In this document: in pieces, positions 40,772-43,620 of the stretch
Layout of the letters: every line of letters begins with the position of its first letter
Position numbering within the stretch: the stretch's first letter is position 1
Assembly: GCA_003864455.1 (NCBI GenBank)
Contig: BGZN01000010.1
Coordinates: 1-43,620 of the forward strand
From: Candidatus Termititenax aidoneus
GTDB taxonomy: Bacteria > Margulisbacteria > Termititenacia > Termititenacales > Termititenacaceae
Direction: 5' to 3'
DNA: 43,620 nucleotides
Program-made: the position numbers and the translations under genes
The notes under the pieces: generated by a model
Seen by the model: the letters and a program-made list of their open reading frames with translations, nothing else
Database searches by the model: none
What the model was told of the DNA's origin: nothing

Positions 40772-41347
40772 TTAGTCTCCGTTCGCAGGAGCTTCTTGAA
40801 CAGTTTCCGCAGCTGCTTTTTCCTGCGCTTCGATCTCCGCGGCAATTTCTTCTTTTTTGCGCGGTTTACGGAGTTTTTTCTCCGGCGCGGCGGTTTTCTT
40901 ATCGGCTTCGGCCGTTACTTTCAGCTTGGCAGTTGCTGTAATGCCAAAAGTTAATTTGACTGGCACATTGTATTTGCCGGCTTCTTTGACGCTTTTGAGC
41001 TGCACGCGGCGGCGGTCGATTTGCGTGCCCAGACTCGCGTTGAGCGCATCGGCGATTTGCTGATGTGTAATCGCGCCGAAGAGCTGGCCGTTTTCGCTGC
41101 CTTTGGCTTTGATCTCTATTTCGTCAGCGCCGTTGATTTTATCCGCGACAGCCTGCACTTCCTGTTTTTCTTTTTCTATTTTCTTCTGTCTCTGCGCCGC
41201 GATGCTCTCGACATGGCGCAAATTACCGGCGTTGTTCGGCACAGCCAGCCGGTGCGGAAACAAAAAATTTCGCGCGTAGCCGCCGCTGACCTTGACCACC
41301 GCGCCTTTGTCGCCGTATTCCGTGTCCTGCAATAAAATAACTTCCAT
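40772..41347 (-). CDS. rplI: Ribosomal protein bL9 with C-terminal extension
   Basis: A 191-residue protein: MEVILLQDTEYGDKGAVVKV, SGGYARNFLFPHRLAVP, and the second domain with GQLFGAITHQQIADAL. Normal L9 ends near residue 150; here an extra 40 or so residues rich in K, E and A (KKLRKPRKKEEIAAEIEAQE) follow. It is last in the ribosomal operon. Confidence 0.96.
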   Translation of the reverse strand: MEVILLQDTEYGDKGAVVKVSGGYARNFLFPHRLAVPNNAGNLRHVESIAAQRQKKIEKEKQEVQAVADKINGADEIEIKAKGSENGQLFGAITHQQIADALNASLGTQIDRRRVQLKSVKEAGKYNVPVKLTFGITATAKLKVTAEADKKTAAPEKKLRKPRKKEEIAAEIEAQEKAAAETVQEAPANGD

Positions 41348-41376
41348 AAATAAATCTCCTTTAACAATTCCGCCGC

Positions 41377-41640
41377 TTATTGTTCCACGACATAAGGAAG
41401 CAGAGCCATGTAGCGCGCGCGCTTAATGGCCTGAGCTACCTTGCGCTGATGTTTGGCGCAGCAATTTGACTGACGCCGCGGTAAAATCTTGCCGCGCGGC
41501 GACTGAAATCTCTGCACCAGCGCCAGATCTTTGTAATCTAGATCTTCCAGATGATTTTCACAAAAATAACAGGGTTTACCCCGTCTTTTTTTCATCGGCA
41601 AAGGCATTTTGTAATCGCCTCTTTTGGTATCTTTGGACAT
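41377..41640 (-). CDS. rpsR: Ribosomal protein bS18
   Basis: An 87-residue protein with KPCYFCENHLEDLDYKDLAL, LPRRQSNCCAKHQRKVAQAI, KRARYMALLPYV. The zinc-type cysteines in this copy (CYFC, CC) are retained. AAGGAGG precedes the ATG at 41640. It pairs with S6 in the ribosome. Confidence 0.96.
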   Translation of the reverse strand: MSKDTKRGDYKMPLPMKKRRGKPCYFCENHLEDLDYKDLALVQRFQSPRGKILPRRQSNCCAKHQRKVAQAIKRARYMALLPYVVEQ

Positions 41641-41750
41641 CCTTGCCTCCTTCCCTAAACTTTAATTTGTTATTTCATCATCTTTTTTTAATTCTCACAG
41701 TTCGTTAGCTTGTGGTTGCGTCTCAACTAACTGTCTTTTTCTCCCCTTCA

Positions 41751-41830
41751 CACTTCGCCAGCTTCGCTGGCTTGCGACCGAGAGCGGCCTCAAGCCGCCG
41801 AGGAAGTGTCGCTGGCTAACCGAGCCAGCG
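41751..41830. other. Structured intergenic element before rpsR
   Basis: Nested inverted repeats: CACTTC (41751-41756) with GAAGTG (41803-41808); GCCAGC (41757-41762) with GCTGGC (41766-41771); GCGGC with GCCGC near 41784-41798; and CGCTGGCT (41810-41817) with AGCCAGCG (41823-41830). The first three form a three-way junction. It may be an RNA leader for rpsR or a mobile repeat. Confidence 0.5.
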
Positions 41831-41847
41831 GCTGGGTCTTGCTCGAC

Positions 41848-42261
41848 TCAAAACGGCGCGGGACTTTCGTCAGCCGCGGCAAAAGGTTTGCTCTCCGGCG
41901 CGGCCGCGGAATTTTCCCGTTCGGCAGGATAAGGCGTTCCGGCCGAGGCCGACGCTTTAGTATCCAGCATTTGCATGCTGTCCGCCACTACTTCCGCGGA
42001 CTGAAATTGCTGGCCGTTTTTCTCGTAGACGCCGATCTGCAAACGGCCTTCGATAGCCACCGGTTTACCCTTGCGCAAATAAGTGTTGCAGGTCTCGGCC
42101 AGTTTGCGCCAGGCAACGATGCGGATAAAATCCGCTTCCGCATCGCGTTTGGACGTGCGGTTCACGGCCAGTGAAAACCGCGACACCATGACGCCGGCCG
42201 AAGTCGAACGTGCTTCCGGATCGTGGGTCAGTCTGCCGATTAAAAAAACCTTGTTGTACAT
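41848..42261 (-). CDS. ssb: Single-stranded DNA-binding protein (copy 2)
   Basis: A 137-residue OB-fold protein: NKVFLIGRLTHDPEARSTSA, FIRIVAWRKLAETCNTYLRK, GKPVAIEGRLQIGVYEKNGQ. The C-terminus ADESPAPF retains a weak form of the usual DDxxPF tip. It lies between ssb copy 3 and rpsR in the rpsF operon. Confidence 0.92.
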   Translation of the reverse strand: MYNKVFLIGRLTHDPEARSTSAGVMVSRFSLAVNRTSKRDAEADFIRIVAWRKLAETCNTYLRKGKPVAIEGRLQIGVYEKNGQQFQSAEVVADSMQMLDTKASASAGTPYPAERENSAAAPESKPFAAADESPAPF

Positions 42262-42271
42262 CGTTTATTCC

Positions 42272-42691
42272 TTAAAAAGGCACGTCGTCTTCCGTCGCGC
42301 CGTTGAATGGATTGCCAGCGGCGGCAGGCGGCTCATTGCTGGCCGCCGCCACGGTCTTAACCGGCGCGGCCAATGGCGCATTAAACAAACGGACAGTTTT
42401 CGCGTTAATCTCGGTCTGGCTGAATTTCTGGCCGCTGGCCTCGCGGCGGTTGACCTGTATGCGCCCTTCGACCAACACCAGAGAATTGGCCTGCAAATTT
42501 TCCGCGGAATAATCCGCCTGACGGCCAAAAGCCACGACCGGAATCTTATCAAACGAGGTCTGTCCGTCGGGACGCGGCGGCCGCGCGACATTGAGCGTAA
42601 ATTTGCTGACCGATAGGCCGCTCTCTGTGGTGTATTTGGTTTCCGGTTTTTCCTGCACCGTGCCGATTAAAACAATGCTGTTAAAATTCAT
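42272..42691 (-). CDS. ssb: Single-stranded DNA-binding protein (copy 3, canonical tip)
   Basis: A 139-residue OB-fold protein: FNSIVLIGTVQEKPETKYTT, DKIPVVAFGRQADYSAENLQ, LVLVEGRIQVNR. The C-terminal TEDDVPF is the canonical partner-binding tip, so this is the best candidate for the main replicative SSB. It is in the usual place after rpsF. Confidence 0.92.
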   Translation of the reverse strand: MNFNSIVLIGTVQEKPETKYTTESGLSVSKFTLNVARPPRPDGQTSFDKIPVVAFGRQADYSAENLQANSLVLVEGRIQVNRREASGQKFSQTEINAKTVRLFNAPLAAPVKTVAAASNEPPAAAGNPFNGATEDDVPF

Positions 42692-42695
42692 ACGT

Positions 42696-43001
42696 TTAAG
42701 CCTTTGCTTCGACTTTCGGCAGAGACAGCGTAACCATGTGGCGCAAAATATTTTCGTTAATCTTGAACCGCGCTTCGATTTCTTTATTCAGAGTACCCGG
42801 ACCGGTATATTTAATCAGCACAAAATACCCCTGCTGATTTTTTTCAACCGGCGTGGCTAAATCTCTTTTGCCCCAAACCTCTGTAGTCTCCACCTGACCG
42901 CCGCCGCCTTCGATCAAAGCCTGCACCTTTTTTATAATTTCCTTTTGCGCGGCGTCCTCTAATTCAGTCTTGGTAATAAAAAGCAAATCGTACGCGGTCA
43001 T
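42696..43001 (-). CDS. rpsF: Ribosomal protein bS6
   Basis: A 101-residue protein: YDLLFITKTELEDAAQKEII, VETTEVWGKRDLATPVEKNQ, QGYFVLIKYTGPGTLNKEIE, LRHMVTLSL. It is the first gene of rpsF-ssb-ssb-rpsR-rplI. S6 pairs with S18 in the small subunit. Confidence 0.96.
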   Translation of the reverse strand: MTAYDLLFITKTELEDAAQKEIIKKVQALIEGGGGQVETTEVWGKRDLATPVEKNQQGYFVLIKYTGPGTLNKEIEARFKINENILRHMVTLSLPKVEAKA

Positions 43002-43057
43002 TAAAAACTCCTTGTTTTGGTTTAGTCTAAAATTTCGTCCTCAAATAAAGGGGCGTA

Positions 43058-43086
43058 ATAATACCAGTTTCGCCGCGCGCTGGCAA
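43058..43086 (-). promoter_or_regulatory. Promoter of the rpsF operon
   Basis: Minus-strand TTGCCA (43086-43081) and TATTAT (43063-43058), 17 bp apart, lie 56 bp before rpsF. The leader between them and the ATG could hold an S6:S18 regulatory site but I see no clear one. Confidence 0.55.
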
Positions 43087-43093
43087 GCGAACT

Positions 43094-43620
43094 TTAGGCA
43101 ATTTTCATGATGTAAATCACCGCGTAATAACTCGGCGCTGTAGCAAAAGTAAAAGCTTCGCCTTTGCCGGAAAGTGTCGCCGCGCTGCCTCCAGTTTCGC
43201 TGATGCTGCCGCTTGGTGTCATAGAAAAATCTATTCCATTAAGGTTGCCCCAGGCGCTCCAGCCATTCACTTGTTCCTTTCTGCTGCTTTTAGAAAAAAC
43301 ACCCGAGTTTAAAGCAGTTACCCCGCCGGTCTCGCCTTCAGCATTCCAATGTATTGGCAAATATCCAGTTTTATTATCGCCAGTAAATGTATGGCTGTGT
43401 TTCGGCATATGTTTGGTCTCTAAAGTTACGCTCTGGCTGTCCGCGCCGCCAGTGCTGCCAGCCGGATATTCCGCGCCGCGCAGAAATCTGCCAACCAGAT
43501 TCGGCGTGTTGTTCGTGCCGTCGCAAACTTTCCAGATTGCCTTAAAAGCGCTGTCTTTTGCGTCCCAGGCGTCTTTACTGAAAGCTAATATCGTGCCCTT
43601 GGGAAAAAATCCCAAATTCG
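43094..43620 (-). CDS. Tail-collar protein 5, short form (cut by window edge)
   Basis: About 175 residues are visible; the frame continues past 43620 (an NLGFFPKGTILAF motif at the edge matches NNLTFFPIGTIL of the others), so the true start is outside. It has IWKVCDGTNNTPNLVGRFLR, GADSQSVTL, MPKHSHTF and the end APSYYAVIYIMKIA. Only one H-x-H is present and the needle is missing: residues 85-150 form a different middle part rich in W, G and S. It looks like a small globular collar-domain protein. A regulator partner, if any, lies beyond the window. Confidence 0.75.
   Translation of the reverse strand, partial: NLGFFPKGTILAFSKDAWDAKDSAFKAIWKVCDGTNNTPNLVGRFLRGAEYPAGSTGGADSQSVTLETKHMPKHSHTFTGDNKTGYLPIHWNAEGETGGVTALNSGVFSKSSRKEQVNGWSAWGNLNGIDFSMTPSGSISETGGSAATLSGKGEAFTFATAPSYYAVIYIMKIA

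Noticed and set aside
1-43620. tRNA and rRNA genes
   Set aside because: I looked for cloverleaf-type and conserved rRNA stretches and found none, but did not run a covariance search.

Overview
The window is about 43.6 kb of bacterial chromosome from around the replication origin. Recognisable housekeeping genes include recF, dciA, gyrB, gyrA, rpmH, rnpA, yidD, yidC, khpB/jag, mnmE, mnmG, rsmG, parA, parB with parS sites, ssb and the rpsF-ssb-ssb-rpsR-rplI ribosomal block. dnaA and dnaN are absent from the window. Codon use is mixed, GC is moderate and many small accessory islets lie between core genes. This fits an uncultured or candidate-phylum bacterium that is open to gene gain. I cannot place it in a phylum from sequence alone.

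Layout. 1-4.3 kb: start of ychF, a regulator/fiber cassette, nifU and an interrupted nifS. 4.4-8.7 kb: an accessory island beside gyrA, holding a DUF2442/DUF4160 pair, two more regulator/fiber cassettes and a GIY-YIG protein, punctuated by three extra copies of the gyrA 3' end. 8.8-14 kb: gyrA, gyrB and dciA on the minus strand. 14-16.2 kb: accessory DNA between dciA and recF with HicAB, a Phd/RelE-type pair, an unknown gene and a chimeric dciA'/recF' relic. 16.3-21.7 kb: recF, a WalJ-like metallo-beta-lactamase protein, tyrA, murG and another toxin-antitoxin pair. 21.7-25.1 kb: the rpmH-rnpA-yidD-yidC-khpB-mnmE operon. 25.4-25.6 kb: an AT-rich gap with a consensus DnaA box. 25.6-34.6 kb: miaB, a two-gene surface acetylation operon behind a C13 tract, parB/parA, two parS-type sites, repeats, and a fourth cassette. 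34.6-43 kb: a MATE exporter, rsmG, mnmG, three ssb genes, an epimerase-like gene and ribosomal protein genes. A fifth fiber-type gene runs off the right edge.

The most unusual content is a family of small stand-alone cassettes. Each pairs a short XRE-family repressor-like gene with a divergent gene for a protein built like a phage long-tail-fiber tip: a tail-collar domain, an outward run of H-x-H repeats, an unrelated 34-45 residue middle segment, a returning run of H-x-H repeats, and a conserved PSYYTV-YI-K C-terminus. No other phage genes accompany them. Four have the whole two-gene form, with a sigma70-type promoter and palindromes between the genes. The promoter of three overlaps the regulator's start region. 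The fifth is a cut-off relative with a single H-x-H. Two of the cassettes sit in the gyrA-adjacent island where gyrA 3' ends are repeated, which suggests serial insertion at the end of gyrA with rebuilding of its last codons. I infer a repertoire of switchable adhesins or receptor-binding proteins; the function is not shown by the sequence.
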